DNA of 6,912 bases, taken from positions 1 through 6,912 of the forward strand of contig CAUQSG010000079.1 of assembly GCA_963520725.1 (NCBI GenBank). Direction: 5' to 3'. Shown in pieces: positions 6,696 through 6,912 of the stretch. The translations under genes and the position numbers were made by a program. The stretch is from JABCPE02 sp963520725 (GTDB taxonomy: Bacteria; Bacteroidota; Bacteroidia; Flavobacteriales; Weeksellaceae). The notes beneath the pieces are model-generated. The model searched no databases. It was given only the letters and a program-made list of their open reading frames with translations, and had not been told where the DNA came from. Every line of letters begins with the position of its first letter. Position 1 is the first letter of the stretch.

Positions 6696-6722
6696 TTAAA
6701 CTAAAATTACAATTTTATTCAT
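6696..6722 (-). pseudogene. Eight-codon stub of a lipoprotein signal peptide (MNKIVILV-stop)
   Basis: ATG at 6720-6722 opens MNKIVILV and stops at TAA 6696-6698. It matches the first eight residues of the frameshifted lipoprotein (MNKIIILV) with one change. It lies in leader copy B, in frame with and 12 bases before the ATG of the 135-residue lipoprotein. It is probably a remnant left by duplication; it could also act as an upstream leader ORF. Confidence 0.55.
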
Positions 6723-6800
6723 AATATATTTAATCTTTTGCGCAAATAATCATATGATTATCAAACGATTAAATGCAATGAACGATTTAGGACAAAAATA
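6700..6800 (-). repeat. Duplicated leader, copy B
   Basis: This is the direct-repeat partner of copy A, about 525 bases away and in the same orientation. Compared with A it carries 31 instead of 4 bases between the two conserved blocks (6737-6767). Just upstream it has a 10-base duplication that creates a second TATTTTTG box (6810-6803). Identity stops abruptly at 6700, inside the signal-peptide codons. Confidence 0.88.
6737..6761 (-). repeat. Two adjoining palindromes inserted in leader copy B
   Basis: TTTGCGCAAA (6737-6746) and ATAATCATATGATTAT (6746-6761) are perfect palindromes of 10 and 16 bases sharing one base. They lie between the predicted transcription start and the lipoprotein ATG and are absent from copy A. 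They could be a regulator-binding site or an RNA stem; neither is shown. Confidence 0.6.
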
Positions 6801-6824
6801 CGCAAAAATATCAGAATATTACAA
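6793..6824 (-). promoter_or_regulatory. Promoter of the 135-residue lipoprotein gene (leader copy B)
   Basis: On the minus strand TTG (6824-6822), a 21-base spacer and TATTTTTG (6800-6793) fit the Bacteroidota consensus. A second TATTTTTG (6810-6803) lies 2 bases upstream but has no TTG at suitable spacing. The untranslated leader would be about 100 bases to the ATG at 6683, much longer than in copy A. Confidence 0.6.
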
Positions 6825-6861
6825 ATAGATAATATTTTGATTTTTAGGTAAATACAAGCTT

Positions 6862-6912
6862 TTACGAGCTAAAAAGAAGCAAAATTATATTTTCTGCCGT
6901 ATCTTCCTTACC
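6862..6912 (-). CDS. Possible C-terminal end of a minus-strand gene cut by the window edge
   Basis: From the right edge one minus-strand frame reads GKEDTAENIILLLFSS and then TAA at 6862. Only 16 codons are visible; another frame also stays open for eight codons, so this is tentative. No family can be named. Confidence 0.25.
   Translation of the reverse strand, partial: GKEDTAENIILLLFSS

Noticed and set aside
6174..6800. Insertion sequence or small transposon flanked by direct repeats
   Set aside because: The repeated blocks are promoter and leader DNA. There are no terminal inverted repeats, no transposase and no target-site duplication.
6862..6912. Reading the edge fragment as a glycosyltransferase or epimerase C-terminus
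   Set aside because: The Gly-Lys...Ala-Glu-Asn-Ile pattern is faintly reminiscent of such enzymes, but 16 residues are too few to name a family.

Overview
The window looks like a piece of a Bacteroidota chromosome, most likely Flavobacteriia and perhaps Weeksellaceae (Chryseobacterium/Riemerella-like). The evidence is very AT-rich DNA, A-rich translation starts without clear Shine-Dalgarno sequences, and several exact matches to the Bacteroidota promoter -7 box TAnnTTTG. Protein flavour agrees. The genus is inference. Every supported gene is on the minus strand, so transcription runs from high to low coordinates.

Left part (38-3049): a two-gene operon encodes a periplasm-facing SGNH/GDSL-type protein and a membrane-bound O-acyltransferase (MBOAT, AlgI/DltB/PatA-like). 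The SGNH stop codon directly abuts the MBOAT start codon. The pair looks like an envelope O-acylation machine: the MBOAT moves an acyl group across the inner membrane and the SGNH protein transfers or removes it on a glycan. A promoter with both boxes lies just before the SGNH gene.

Middle (3109-5050): two single-gene units. One is a secreted GH73/FlgJ-type glucosaminidase that ends in a perfect 12-bp-stem terminator. The other is a BrnQ-type branched-chain amino acid:cation symporter. For the SGNH, glucosaminidase and brnQ genes, the longest open frame begins at a TTG that is itself the end of a TAnnTTTG box, so the true starts are downstream.

Right part (5107-6912): an AT-richer island of three small lipoprotein genes of unknown function. 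The middle gene is split by a one-base frameshift near an A7 run; restored, it is a lipoprotein of about 172 residues with MORN/YwqK-like repeats. A leader containing promoter, untranslated region and the first signal-peptide codons is present twice (about 6174-6247 and 6700-6800), once before each of two unrelated lipoprotein genes. The upstream copy carries an extra 31 bp made largely of two palindromes, and a stub of the signal peptide that stops after eight codons. This suggests cassette-like duplication or replacement behind a shared leader and is the most unusual part of the window. The last 51 bases may hold the C-terminal end of another minus-strand gene. No tRNA, rRNA, CRISPR array or insertion sequence was seen.
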